Shown here piece by piece: positions 43,865 to 55,296 of a stretch of DNA of 64,000 nt. A program made the position numbers and the translations under genes. The DNA lies in NCBI GenBank assembly GCA_022539475.1, contig VCMS01000159.1:124001-188000 (forward strand). The letters run 5' to 3'. Every line of letters begins with the position of its first letter. Position 1 is the first letter of the stretch. The notes beneath the pieces were generated by a model. It had not been told where the DNA came from and made no database searches. It worked only from the letters and a program-made list of their open reading frames with translations. The DNA is from Gracilaria domingensis. Lineage: Eukaryota; Rhodophyta; Florideophyceae; Gracilariales; Gracilariaceae.

Positions 43865-46793
43865 CGTGTGCCTCCAGCTTGCGCCCTCTGCCCCACATTC
43901 CTGCTTTCACTGCTTGAGGGAACGGCCAACGGCCTGCATCCGATGCTACACGCCCCGCGCGCAGTTACAGCCGCTTAATCGCATTCGATAACCGACAATC
44001 TCCCGCTTTCTTTTCTCTCCAAGCAACTGACTAAAAGTGCAGTTCGCGTGAATTCTGCTGCTCAGCAACTTGCGTATGTTAAGTGTTCGACACTCACCAC
44101 GATGCTCCGCTGCCCGCACCTGCGATTTCTATTACAGAAAGTAAACCAAACAACCCAAAACGAACCCATCAATATATCCCATTTTCTCGCTTTTTTTTTT
44201 CGACATAAAAAGGGGGAAACGTTTTGGTTCTGGAAACGAAATCTCCTCAACAATTTCTCTGCACCTGACCATCAGTCCCAGTGGGACCCCCATCAGCAGC
44301 TCAGCACCTTTTTCAGCTCCATTCCAAGCAGTTGTAACTCCAACGCGAAGCGAGCATGGCGTGTACAACGTTTAGCGTTGAAAAAGCAACAGGACGCAAC
44401 AATACTCTCAGTGATGTTCATTCAGGTTACATTTTGGCACTCTCTCCACATACGATATGGCACCAATGTGATTCTTTTTGACCTCCGCATCTTCATCCGC
44501 TCATAGCTCACCTTTTCTGCTCAGAGCTTGCCATCAGATCTATCAATGTCGATCTCCCCTTCTTTGAAACAAAACTACCATTCTCACATGAGCCGAGCGC
44601 AACAGCCCTGCTGTTGTCAACATCCTTTCTCTCTTATCATAATAACACTCCGGAGATGAATCCTAGCTCAATATTCGCTCAAGTACAGTACCAATCTCCC
44701 AATCCAAACAGCACCTGCTTGGAACCATCTACACTTTAAATTCGGAACTGGTGCTATCCTCATCATGCCCTGCCCAAGTCCAAACACCGGCTCCTATCAC
44801 TCTTACTGCCTATTAATAATCTGCGCAAAGTGGACAACTGTGCATGGGCAACAATCTTCCATTATCATACAACCTTTCCCTTACTGACTATCTGTTGAGG
44901 GTAAGTATCTAATTACATCACAAAAAGTACAAGATGAATTCTAAAAGCCCCTTTCCTGAGTAGTACTTCACAGGATAAAATCAGTACGATCTCAAAGCTC
45001 TCATTACCTAACTCGTCTGTCTACCTCAGAAGTTGATCTTGCTTTTGGGAACATCCATGTTACACATTACTTTCTGTAACGAAACATTTCTTCACATTTA
45101 AATTACAGCATCAGATATTGCCACAATTTTCGTTCAATTTCGTCAGAAGCAATGTTCAACATGTATACATATCAATGTTCAATGCAGTTCATTCGGTGCT
45201 AGGATTCATATTGGCCATAGAAAAAAAATACAAAACACTTTGGACAGTTCTTCCACTAGATCTTGCTCCGATTTACAGAGAAAAGTCGAGAAAACGTAGT
45301 AAAGACGTAGAAAAAGACACTTAAACAGCAAATATTATTCAGTAGCATGTAGATTAGTTGTGAGTAAAGCTCAGTTTTGTCTAATTAAAACGCAAATGCG
45401 CATGAGACAACCCTAATCATTTCAACACAACAACTTCATGGATCCCGGGTTTCGTTTTCGCAACAACAGTCTTAAACTTTTCTTCGCGCAAAGACAAAAA
45501 CTTCTGTACATGTCCGCACAGGATGCCTTGTAACATGTGCCTTCGTATGTCGGGGCTTAGATAGAAGGCTTAAGTCTGCAAAGAGAGTAAAACTAATATC
45601 ATTTGTATTTCTCCGTCAACTATACTCTAAGCTAAAAATATGCAACAATATCAACATAACAATTCTCTAAAATGATTTGATAAAAAATTTAAACAAGTAT
45701 TTTATTTTTGTAGATAAAGAACACAGCACGTTTGCCAACCTTTTTACAGAAATATAATGAATTTTCAAAGACGCCAATTGGTGAGGCAACAGAGGCAGGA
45801 CTTGAGTCGACATGTTGACATATTGATGTCACAACGACAAAGGATGATAGTTGGCAGACCGGTGAGACAAGTCAATTGTCAACGGGATCTCTCTATTGCT
45901 GGCCACGATATCATCTGAGTTCATTATCAATCTGTGCACGCTGTAGCCCCAAACATGCAAAGGCGCTGTGCCAAATTGTTGTGTCAGGATCGGCATGCTA
46001 TCGTCTTCACCGCGTCCAAGAGACGCCGCCATGATCCTCACTCTTGGAAACTCTTTTGCTGTGCTGCTTTTCACCCATCTTCTGCCCGCCCTTGGGATAG
46101 CCCGTTAGACATCACATGCAATTATATCTTCTGCACTCTATTTCGGGTTGCTTGTAGCCCAACGAATTTCATTCAACCAGCTGAGGCTCTTGCCCTCTAT
46201 GACACACTCTGTCCCAGAGTCTCTCTCCTGCAGTCGAGAAGACGCCTGGGGCAGCACGTGTTCCAAGTTGTAGCAACAAACTGCCTTTTATTTCGTTCTC
46301 CAAAACACGTTCTGGCTCCATATCAAGCTATCCAACTGAGAACTCTTCTTCTTAGTGGAAGAAGCGTAACAAGACTCGTGCGATTGTTTACAAGGATACG
46401 GGGGCACAGATACTTCCTGAAATGTTTGGAATTGTGTAATGCTAAGTACCCTTGGTAATATAGTAATTAGGGCGGTTGCTCGCTGTCCGCGAATCTTAAA
46501 CACTCATTCGGTTTTAAACTTCTTACAGCCGTTCCACCTTTTCGCAGTTGTACACCAAGGAGCAGAATTTAACTATAGCAAAAGTTTTACTACATGTCCC
46601 TCGGAAATCTAAATATTATGAGTAGTTGATAGGTCTAGCCCTATTACAGCCCCGAGCCATGCTAGAACTATTTCTTGAGGGGCGCTAACGTACTAGAAGT
46701 GTCATTGCTACATTTTCCGGCCATTTTTCCTGTTCCTCTCGCAACAAAGCTTTGTCTGGGGTTTCTCAAGAGAAGAAATTGCACATAACTTGG
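43865..46793. other. AT-rich spacer
   Basis: Frames up to 174 codons occur (44048-44506 plus, 45934-46458 plus), but without motifs, signal peptides or good starts. I see no gene. Confidence 0.5.
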
Positions 46794-47933
46794 TCAACAA
46801 TTGTCATAGCTGTTGGCCGGCTCTGAAAGAGTTTCAGACGACGCCCCATAGCTTTCCAGCTCACTAAGATCTATTAGATCTTCGGACAAATTCAAGACTG
46901 GTTTTCCATCTCTGTAGTAACATGATACAACTGCATCGTCTAAAGATGGACGTCTTGAAAGCAGCTGAAGCTTGGTCCAATGAAGAGGGTTGCTCATGTC
47001 GTAAAAGATATGTCGCCTGAGGGCCAACGAGAACGCGTAGCACACAACAGAAAGGACCCAAATGAATACCATAAACACTAATAAGGCCGGATGTATCAGG
47101 GTTGCAGCGCCTTGATCCACTCCGAACGCACATTCAGTTCGGTTGGACTGCAAAAAGATCCTGCGACGCAAATCATTCTCATCTGTGACATCGGCTGCGT
47201 ACTGTTCTGATGTTAGTTGAGCAATCGTTTCGGAGGTTCCGAAGTCATTTTCTTTGTGAAGTTGTGTTGCAAAGAAGCGGAGCGCACTGCTCGCGCCACT
47301 GGAGTTCTTCGGTACTGGTTTCGAGACGAACACGAATGGTTTCCGAATATGCACGTAGCTACAAACATCGTCGGTACACCTTTCGGTCACAAGGTTGCGG
47401 GGGAATATTTGATACGGCTTGGAAATGTTGAACGAGTAGGCGACATCGTCGGCACACTGAGTTCTGAGATTGATCAGACTGACATTTCCATATCGCTGCG
47501 TCATCACGCCGTCGGTTACTTCCGTGCAGTTGAGAGCAACGATGTTTGCTTCTGGAAATGTGGGAAACTTGTGAGAGTTGCTAGGCGCCAGATCAACTGA
47601 TATGCAAGGTTGAGTTTGTGGGCCCATGACCCGAGCACAGTCACTGAATAACGAGTAGATGATTTCCACTGCAATGAAGGTAATGGCAGACAGAAATGTG
47701 ATTAATCGCGTTCTTCGAACGTGACGGCGGTATCTGAGCGGAGCTCCACGTTGCAAGGCACGACATTCGAAGAACTTGCTAGCTGATAATGCAGCTGCAA
47801 ATGCCAAGAGTTCGCAAGCGCTCGAAACGACCGTCGCGAGCAGACTGATGTACTGAGATTTGACCGGAATCAAAACCATATTTTCGTCCCATGTTCCAGA
47901 GAGAGCAGTGTTGAAGAGGAAAGCCTCATGCAC
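46794..47933 (-). CDS. Three-pass glycosylated membrane protein, 379 aa, unknown
   Basis: Membrane helices are at about 28-50, 77-96 and 281-305. Between the second and third is a domain of about 180 residues with at least seven cysteines and N-glycosylation sites at Asn135, 150, 169, 210 and 264, so it faces outside. An acidic, Ser-rich tail of about 70 residues (DDAVVSCYYRDGKP...DLIDLSELESYG) is then cytoplasmic. I do not recognise the family; a receptor-like or structural surface role is possible but unproven. A TTTTAAAG box lies about 40-50 bp before the start, so the Met at 47933 or the second Met (residue 19) could be used. Plus-strand frames here are shadows. Confidence 0.7.
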   Translation of the reverse strand: MHEAFLFNTALSGTWDENMVLIPVKSQYISLLATVVSSACELLAFAAALSASKFFECRALQRGAPLRYRRHVRRTRLITFLSAITFIAVEIIYSLFSDCARVMGPQTQPCISVDLAPSNSHKFPTFPEANIVALNCTEVTDGVMTQRYGNVSLINLRTQCADDVAYSFNISKPYQIFPRNLVTERCTDDVCSYVHIRKPFVFVSKPVPKNSSGASSALRFFATQLHKENDFGTSETIAQLTSEQYAADVTDENDLRRRIFLQSNRTECAFGVDQGAATLIHPALLVFMVFIWVLSVVCYAFSLALRRHIFYDMSNPLHWTKLQLLSRRPSLDDAVVSCYYRDGKPVLNLSEDLIDLSELESYGASSETLSEPANSYDNC

Positions 47934-48035
47934 TTGAAGTCGGGTTGGAGAAACAGGGGCGTTGCCGTGGCTTTAAAACAGTAGAAAGTGAGAAAGAAGC
48001 ATTCAGTAGGACATGTGCCCTTGACAAGTCCCATC

Positions 48036-48117
48036 ATTGAGAGCGAAACAGCCATCATGACTGTTTCGCTCTCAATTGGTGCCGAACCAGGACATGATGT
48101 CCTGGTTCGGCACCAAT
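48036..48117. repeat. Two adjoining perfect hairpins
   Basis: The first has 16-bp arms (48036-48051/48061-48076) and a 9-base loop. The second has 20-bp arms (48075-48094/48098-48117) and a 3-base loop. They share two bases and lie about 100 bp upstream of the membrane-protein gene. Confidence 0.95.
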
Positions 48118-51100
48118 TTGCGTGATTCCCAAAAAAATTCCTTCAGGCATACGGCACGAGGTTCGAAGCGAAGATGAAAAGGCCGATTGTTGGCAGACGA
48201 TATGGTTTCATGTCCGGTCGGATCGGGGTTCGAACCGGCATAGCTCGCAAGATGCGCAACAAAAGTGAAGTCTTGTGAGGCGCGAGAGTCTAGTGCCTTT
48301 CTCGAAGAGAGGCTCTTTGAAACATTTTCCGCAAGTGGAATATTTGTTTCCCTTCAAATGTGAGCTGGTTCGCATGTAAAGCACGGTTTACAGAAGTGGA
48401 ATAGACGCGCAGCGAACGCGTGCTACTGCGTGGCACTGCGTCTGAGGGCGTCGGCACCGCATGTCGACAAAGATCAGACTTCGAGAGCATTTAACAGTCA
48501 TTTCTCACATGATACTGATATATACGAACCAATCTGTAGCAGAGACAAGTGAGAAGGTAGTTATGCTTAACAGATGTGGAAACCGCCACCTAGGAATGGA
48601 GATATATCCCCAGAACTCTCTTGACATTGAGGGAAGCATCTGCCGAACGAGATGCATCCATTCGGCTAGTGAAACGAATATATGAAACGAATATCGGCTC
48701 TTGGTGCATTGGAGGCAATCAGCATCTCAATACCCGAGAGACTAAAAACTTCTCACGCCCAGAAATTGCAACATGTTGCCCAGTCCGAAACCCACAACAA
48801 GGATTCACAAGTCTATCATGAAGGTCTGCCTCCGCCTTTGACAACATATGACATCTAGTGGGTCCGTTCGAAAATGTGCAGCTCAAGGCAGAAAGCCAAA
48901 ACAAGGAGTCAAAGAAGGTGCTCCGTGCCCCTACACATTGTTGTATGGCATTGTCACATCACTTATTCTGAGAAATCTGGGCTTCCGCTTTGACTTGATC
49001 AAAAATTGAACGCATTTGAGACGAATGAAGTACAGGTATCCTTCTACCCTCTTTCAGCGTTGACCCCGTGTGCCTTGCTAACAACTTGCTTCCACGGTCT
49101 CGATACACTGAGGAGCGACGTTGTTCTTGGAGATAACCTAAGGGCTACCTCGTAGATGCTGAGAATTTCGAGGAACGAAGAAGTGGATTTATGTAAGCGA
49201 ATGGCACGCGGCAGCTCAAGATGCTCTTTACAGCAAGCGCTGGCGGATGTACCGCCGGCGCTTGCTGATCCACCTTCTTGCTCCCTCGGATGGTGTTGCG
49301 GTCACCATCAACCTCGGGAGCTAGCATTCTGTTTCGCTGCGTTGGTTTTCTTTTCCCAACCCTCCCTGCCCTTGGGAGCAGCACCCCTCTTGTCGAGGAG
49401 TGTTGTGTGTGCTGATGGACGGTCTCCATCAGCACGACGAGATCCATGTCCGGATCTCGTCGCCCCTACCTACCGACACATAAAGATCTTGAGCGAGAGC
49501 TCGTCAACTAGCGAACTATAATACTTCATAATACCGTTGTGGCAGGCCAGCAAGGTTATCAGAGACTCCTAGCTATATCTAAGACTGAGAAAGGCGGATA
49601 CATGTGCAATGAGAAGCTTAGCTATGCGCTTGTGTGTGGTCAATGACAGAGAGTGGCTTTGAAAACAAGGTCAATCGCGCTTGACCGTTCTCTTTCAAAT
49701 TGTTTCTTGATGTTTTCGGTACGGATTGACTCTTGTGTGACAGCAGTACCAAAGTTTGCTTCGGCTTTCATAGAGAACCAGCACGTGATTTTGAGCACAT
49801 ACCCTTGTACATGTCAAATAATGATTATTCTCGCGAACTTCACCAACGTCATGAAATACTCTTACCTGGGCCGTAGCCTGTTGTAGCCATTTCGGGCAGC
49901 CTGACGCCGAATACTTCCGTAGTTCGCCACACCTGTACTATTCCGGATTTGAACATTCCGGCGCCAATCCTTGCGCGTACTTCTTTGACGAAAGATACAT
50001 ACTGTAACACAGACGTAGAGCTACAAGCCAATATCACGCCAGATCACCGAGATCGGCTTGTAGCTCACGCTCTAGGAGACAGTAGGTCACTCTGTGATGA
50101 CATGTCCGCTAGCTTGTAGTTTAGTTTGACAGCTCGATAGACAGCTACAGCGGCTATTAGTCACTCATTTTTGAGCGTAGTCGGTCAGTCACGAATAAGC
50201 CCCCGAGGAATATGTTATGAGTCCAGAAACGTTTAGAACAATTAGAAAACAGAATATAAGTAAGCTCGACAGAACTGGTTTGATAGAAGAACGAAGCCAC
50301 GCCGAGTCGTCCGATAAATCAACACTGTGCTTATTGAAGTTTGTCCTATGCTAAGTACTACATTCTACAACAGCCACTGTGGCCATTGCGGAGAGGTTTT
50401 TGAAACTGCTTCGGTAAAATCCTCTTCAGGATGCAATAGAGCCTCATGTGCTCAAACTGCGAGAAACTTCAACGCATTTCACGCAGTCTGAAGACAATCG
50501 AATGGGAGTAGAGTCCCCCATCTTCCAAAGCAATTGATTCATCGTTTTCGTCCAGGAACACTGCTAGACTCGCCTCATCCATCACATGTATTGAGACAAC
50601 CAAAGGACAACGGGAAAAACGCTCGTAGTTTAGTAGACCCGCATCTATGCTCAGAATAGTTTACAGCAAAAAGTCGATGGGACCAAATGCTAAAACTGAG
50701 AACACATCTACCATTATGTGGTGTATTCTCAAGCTCTACAGATAAAAAACTTGTATTCTCAGGACATCTGTTTAGCTTTTTCCGAGAAGGAAGCAATACG
50801 CAATGAGCAGGCTTGTTTAATGCAGCTCATTGGAAAAAGGCGGTCTGAAACATGGTAGTAATGATCAATTACGGTACTTTGATGAATTATCCAATAAAGA
50901 GTAACGAAGTAACAGAAAGTAGCGGCTATATCCACACCAAAGAAGGGTACAGAAGATCAAAAGTGTTGTAAACATCTTGTATCTTATGCAAGAAGTTGTT
51001 GGATTGGTGATTGCAATTTCTTCCTTCATGTGAGAGAGGCTGCTCCGGGCCCGGGCCAAATTTGAGCAGAAACGTCTTCGTGAACGCTTGCTATCACTCA

Positions 51101-51122
51101 CGTGCTGCGAAAGTTTGGGGGA
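48118..51122. other. Spacer rich in small inverted repeats
   Basis: No gene recognised. Besides the cluster at 49231-49462 there are 12-bp arms at 50018-50029/50055-50066. Confidence 0.5.
49231..49462. repeat. Cluster of four hairpins
   Basis: Arms: 49231-49246/49252-49267 (16 bp, one G.T pair), 49289-49295/49303-49309 (7 bp), 49409-49419/49425-49435 (11 bp, perfect) and 49435-49445/49452-49462 (11 bp, perfect). The last two share one base. Confidence 0.9.
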
Positions 51123-51926
51123 TTAGCAGTCTGGTCCATGGCAAAGAGTACAGCTCGCTCTGTCTTCAGTTGGACGTGTGGGAGGCGGGCAGCGTTGGCA
51201 GTATGAAAGAATGTTTCCACTGGGGGAGAAGTGGCCGGGTCCGCAAGGAACGCACCTTCGCGTAGTCGGGTTGTATCTCTGACCCGGCTCACATGTTCCA
51301 CAAGTGCCATCATCAAGAGGAGCCTGATTGAGCGTGCAGCCGTTGCAAGCAGTACCTTCGGCGTTGGGCAGACTTCCCGCGGGACACAGCGTACACCGTC
51401 CTCGTTCATCAACGATTCCAAGGTTGCACTCGATACACGCGCCTGAACGGGCATTGTATGTCAAACCTCGCGGACATTCGCCGCACTCTCCATTGATAAG
51501 CACGCGGCCAGGCGGACAAGTGGAACAGAATCTAGCACCACCAGTCGAGAAGGTTCCAGGCTGACACGGAAGACAACTGGAAGAAGAGGAGACGGGCTGG
51601 TACGTTTGAGGCGGGCACGGGTGGCAGGTGAACATATCGCCTGGAATGGTACGCGTTCCTGCGGGGCACGATGTGCAATAGGCGAGCTCAGTGTTCCACG
51701 CGGTTCCGGGCACACAGATGCAAAGATCCTTCTCCGGGTTCGGGGCGGAGTTGAACGGACAGCTCCAACATTCCCGCGCGTTGGCATTGGGCATGAAGAG
51801 GCCGTCGCGACACGGCACGCAGCCGTGGTCGGAAATGAAGTTTCCGGGCGGGCAATACGATGCGGACGAGCCCAGAGCGAGTGGCAGCAGCGCCAACACT
51901 GCAAGCAGCGACGTTGAGGCATACAT
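51123..51926 (-). CDS. Secreted Cys-repeat protein (ephrin-receptor-like GCC2/GCC3 modules), 267 aa
   Basis: It starts with a signal peptide (MYASTSLLAVLALLPLALGS) and continues with about ten short modules of the C.PG...C..C type (CPPGTYQPV-like, CLPCQPGTFSTGG, CPAGSLPNAEG), spaced about 15-25 residues with paired cysteines. These match the TNFR/ephrin-receptor-like GCC2_GCC3 pattern of extracellular proteins. There is no membrane helix, so the product is probably secreted. A TATAAAG box is about 95 bp upstream. A longer relative lies at 58232-60061. Function is unknown; cell-wall or surface binding is a guess. Confidence 0.85.
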   Translation of the reverse strand: MYASTSLLAVLALLPLALGSSASYCPPGNFISDHGCVPCRDGLFMPNANARECWSCPFNSAPNPEKDLCICVPGTAWNTELAYCTSCPAGTRTIPGDMFTCHPCPPQTYQPVSSSSSCLPCQPGTFSTGGARFCSTCPPGRVLINGECGECPRGLTYNARSGACIECNLGIVDERGRCTLCPAGSLPNAEGTACNGCTLNQAPLDDGTCGTCEPGQRYNPTTRRCVPCGPGHFSPSGNILSYCQRCPPPTRPTEDRASCTLCHGPDC

Positions 51927-53115
51927 GGCGATCGTGCGACGAGAGAGGACTATGGCTTTCGCGCGGAGCAGTGTAGGAAGTGTGCAGACAGGCGGATAAA
52001 GGTGGGATGATGATCGCGCTCTTTATAGCGGTTGAAGGGTGAAGACGACGCATGACGGTGACGGGGACGTGGGGTGCCAACGAATTTGGTGGAACGTGTA
52101 CGTTGTCGCGGAGCGTAGAAGCAAGGTTTGGTTTGAAGGAGTTGCAAAGGTTGTAAGCAAATGATGCAGATTCAATTGAAGGCTCATCGCTGCCGCCAGT
52201 TAGGAAGCGGGGTGTGAAGGAGCACTGTGGTGAGAGAGAGCATCGTTTGCTTGCTGAAAACATTATCGATGCAGTCAAAAAGGGTGCGAAGTTGGCGTGT
52301 GAACAAACGCTAAAACCTAAGCGATTCGCATTGCTGCCGGCGCCGACGTTGTTTATGTTTACGGTTTGCTCATTCTCAGCCTCAGTGGCGGAGTCAGCAA
52401 CGGGAGCGGTTTGTTTACGTTGTGTTTGGTACGCCTTTTCCCCGAATGATGCAAGGGCAGTTTGAATTATTATGCTGACATGGTTTGTGATGATGAGTTT
52501 GCAGCATTGCGAGAAGCGATTGAAAGCCCACTGGGCTAATTCAGTGCATGAGCAACAAGTTGATACAAGAAGTTGAAAGCAATCTGCAAGCGCTGTTTCT
52601 ACGCGCTTTGCGTGCTGAAGCACCAATGAAAAAAGTGAGGCGAGTGGTTTGCATTGCGCGCCAGTGCTTCACAGGCGGTTCCTTCTGAGGACATGAAAGC
52701 GGAATGTTGAGGATGATGGAATCATCATCCGCCATGATGGGAGAAACGCATTCGCGTTGTTTGCAATTTGTGAACTGCTCTGTATCGTAATTTGCATGTG
52801 AAAGCGAGGATGACATTGCTGGGAGCAGCCGCACAGCACGTATTGCGCGTGTACACTTGTGCCGCGTATTGAGCATCACGTACGTGTACTCGTCGTAGAG
52901 GTAATAATGGATTATACCGCCTCTAATTGTACGCAACGACGGGGTGAACACAAAAGAGATGGCGGAGACAAAGAGTTTTGAAAGTTGGATGCAGCCGGGG
53001 GCGGTGTGGCAGGGCGGCGAGAGAGAGGGCCACAGCAGCACGTCCCTCGCGCGCATCTGGTGGCGTGCGCGTCGCCTTCGCGCGAGGAGTCGGTCAGAAC
53101 GGCACGCGAGTGGCG
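51927..53115. other. Upstream and intergenic stretch
   Basis: Contains the promoter of the Cys-repeat gene. The minus frames 51688-52626 and 52541-53206 have no signal, motif or sensible start and are treated as chance. No gene seen. Confidence 0.4.
52021..52027 (-). promoter_or_regulatory. TATA box of the Cys-repeat gene at 51123-51926
   Basis: Minus-strand TATAAAG, about 95 bp before the ATG at 51926. Confidence 0.6.
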
Positions 53116-53124
53116 TATAAAAAA
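53116..53124 (+). promoter_or_regulatory. TATA box of the small basic protein gene
   Basis: TATAAAAAA lies 83 bp before the ATG at 53199; the earlier ATG at 53130 is too close to it to be used. Confidence 0.55.
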
Positions 53125-53198
53125 GCAAAATGCAACGCGGTGGCGCACGCTTTCTCAGCGCTGGGCGCGCAGCGCGCAGTGGACTGGCGGCGACGAGA

Positions 53199-53621
53199 AT
53201 GGGCAAGGGCGAGATTTGCTACCCAAGCTCGTTTTCAAACGACTCGTTCGCAGACGGCGCAGACGCGCGCTCGCTGCACTTTTCCGACGGCGAGACGCCG
53301 TCCGGCGCGATGCGGCGGCGGCAGCGGCTGCAGACCATGTGCCTGCGCTCCGTGAGCCGGCTCAACAAGCGCGGCCAGCGCGCGGCGCCGACGCAGCGGC
53401 TGCTCGACGCGGGGCGCGGCGACGCGCGCGCGGCGGCGGCGGCGGGCTCGCAGCCGGGGGCGGGCTCGCAGCCGGGGGCGGGCACGAAGAGCGCGAGCGG
53501 GCGCGCCTCGGGGGCGCGCGCGGGGCGCAGGCGGCGCGGGCGCGCGCGGCGGTACTGGCGCAGGCTGCGGCGGCGCGCCGAGGAGTTGTCTCCGACGCGC
53601 GACGGACAACAAGTAAATTAA
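53199..53621 (+). CDS. Small basic protein, 140 aa, unknown
   Basis: Starts MGKGEICYPSSFSNDSFADG and carries an acidic/Ser-rich first third, then RRRQRLQTMCLRSVSRLN. An Ala/Gly segment with a direct repeat (GSQPGAGSQPGAG) follows, then an Arg-rich end (RAGRRRRGRARRYWRRLRRR). The basic end could bind nucleic acid or be a nuclear signal. The start is placed by the TATA distance. The gene lies in strongly GC-rich DNA where long chance frames are common, and the minus strand is open too, so coding status is only moderately supported. Confidence 0.45.
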   Translation: MGKGEICYPSSFSNDSFADGADARSLHFSDGETPSGAMRRRQRLQTMCLRSVSRLNKRGQRAAPTQRLLDAGRGDARAAAAAGSQPGAGSQPGAGTKSASGRASGARAGRRRRGRARRYWRRLRRRAEELSPTRDGQQVN

Positions 53622-53709
53622 GGCGCAGTTTTTCAAGATTCTTGGTGTTACGAATACAGGCCGCAGCAGTGGCGGTGCCGCCTTGCTCCAGACAAGAACG
53701 ATGTGAACG

Positions 53710-54882
53710 TCACAACGCGCACGCGGCGCGCACGCGCTGGCGCCGGCACACGTCGCGCACCTGCCGGTGGCGCCGGCACATGGCGCAGCACATGGCGCGG
53801 CACTTTGGCGGCTGCCGCCGCGCGCGCGTGCGCGCGCGGCAGCTCCACGCCGTGTCGCGCGCCGCGCGCGCCGCGCAGCCGCCGCCGTCGGCCAGGCAGC
53901 GGCACGCCCCCAGCGCGCGCCGCCAGTACGCGCCCGGCGCCGCCGCGGGCGCCGCCGCGGGCGCCGCCGCGGGCGCCGCGGGTCGAAACAGCGCGCGCGT
54001 GAGCGGCGGCGGGCGCCGCCCGCGCGCAAACGGCTGCGGGCGGCGGAACCACGCCTTGCGGATGCACGGCTCGCGCGCGCACACGCCCAGCCGGTCGGTG
54101 GACGCCATGCAGCCGGCGGCCGAGAACGCGGCCATGTCGTTGACGAAGCGCGGGCGGTAGCGCCGCGTGGAGCGCCCGCCGCGCACGCGCACAAACGCGC
54201 ACGAGTAGTAGTCGCCAAAGTAGCCGACGCCGTTGGGGCGCTGCTGGCGCGTCGCGCTGCGCAGCCGCCCGCCCGTGCCGCCAAACCAGCTCCAGCCGAG
54301 CACGTAGTCGCCGTCGGGCACCACCGTGGGGATCGTCGCGTTCAGCTGGTAGTACCCCTTGGCGAAGCGGTGCCGCGCGCCGTCCGAGCCCACCATGGAG
54401 AAGCCGAAGCGGTCGCGCCGCAGCTCGTGCCGCCGCGCCGTCACCGCGCGCGCGCCCCAGCAGCTGTAGTGGAACGCGTTGCGCGCGTGCGCGCGCTTGT
54501 GCATCATCTGCTGCGGCCGCACCAGCGTCAGGCGCACAAAGCCGCCGGGCGCGTGGTTGTTGCGCGCGTACTTGATCGTCACGCGCTGCCCGCGCCGGAA
54601 CGTGGCCGCCGGGTGCGCGGGCGACCAGAAGTTGGCGCGCCGCGGCCGCGCGCGCACCGAGCTCAGGTCGCACGGCCCGCGGCACCTCCGCACGCCGTAC
54701 CTGGGCTGCCCGCCCACGCGGCACACGTTCGCCGCCGTCGACTGCGGCTGCGTCATCTGCGAGTGCGCCGCGCCGCCGCCGCACAGCGCCGCCAGCAGCA
54801 GCGGGAGCAGCAGCGGGAGCAGCAGCGGAAGCAGCGAGCCCAACGCGCCAAACGCGCCAAACGCGCCCGCGGCGGTCATCAC
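53710..54882 (-). CDS. Secreted LPMO-like copper oxidase candidate, 390 aa
   Basis: The N-terminus is a Leu-rich signal peptide predicted to be cut before His40, leaving HSQMTQPQSTAANVCR. A mature N-terminal His is the hallmark of lytic polysaccharide monooxygenases (histidine brace). The second brace His would be His110 (YARNNHAPGGFVRLTLV). The axial position may be Phe230 in GDYYSCAFVRV, which follows a strand like DGDYVLGWSWFGG; both resemble AA10/AA11/AA17-type folds. The last third is Pro/Ala (PAAA repeats from 53938-53980) then Cys/Arg-rich and unknown. The activity would be oxidative cleavage of a wall polysaccharide, substrate unknown. GC is very high, so frames on both strands are open; the homology picks this one. 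Confidence 0.65.
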   Translation of the reverse strand: MMTAAGAFGAFGALGSLLPLLLPLLLPLLLAALCGGGAAHSQMTQPQSTAANVCRVGGQPRYGVRRCRGPCDLSSVRARPRRANFWSPAHPAATFRRGQRVTIKYARNNHAPGGFVRLTLVRPQQMMHKRAHARNAFHYSCWGARAVTARRHELRRDRFGFSMVGSDGARHRFAKGYYQLNATIPTVVPDGDYVLGWSWFGGTGGRLRSATRQQRPNGVGYFGDYYSCAFVRVRGGRSTRRYRPRFVNDMAAFSAAGCMASTDRLGVCAREPCIRKAWFRRPQPFARGRRPPPLTRALFRPAAPAAAPAAAPAAAPGAYWRRALGACRCLADGGGCAARAARDTAWSCRARTRARRQPPKCRAMCCAMCRRHRQVRDVCRRQRVRAACAL

Positions 54883-55296
54883 GCGGCGTCAGGCGCTGCG
54901 CGCCGCGCGGCCGCCGCTCGCCGCCCCGACGCGTCGCGGCGCGCACTTTTGAGCGCGCGCCACGCGTGAGACGCGCGAGACGCGCCGCGGTAAGCGCGCC
55001 GCATATCTGCTCAGCAGTGCTCTTCTCGCTGCTCCGCCGTGATCATCTCGCGCTGGCCTCTTCCAGCACATACGCCGCGCGTGGGCGCCTCGGCACGCGG
55101 CGGCGCGTCGCTGCGTTGGCGCCACTCGCGCCTCGCTCCGCGCAGCGTAAGCGGCTGTCGGCGCGCCGCTTGGTGCTGCCTCACCAGAATAATTGCCGCC
55201 AATCGCCCCAGTATCATGCAAAAGGTCGCGAGTGCCGTCATCAGCGTCATGCTGTAGCGAAGCGACTTACCGCTCAATTGGCAAACTTCTCTTGCG

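Noticed and set aside
48200-48250. TTCGAAC with flanking G/C runs, as in a tRNA T-arm
   Set aside because: The five flanking bases on either side do not pair on either strand and no acceptor or anticodon arm can be drawn.
51688-52626. 312-codon minus frame overlapping the Cys-repeat gene
   Set aside because: Out of frame with the conserved modules and spans the TATA box of that gene.
53235-54969. Several long overlapping frames on both strands (e.g. 53235-54284 minus, 53648-54946 minus, 53767-54969 plus)
   Set aside because: They are produced by extreme GC content; only 53710-54882 has a signal peptide and a recognisable fold.
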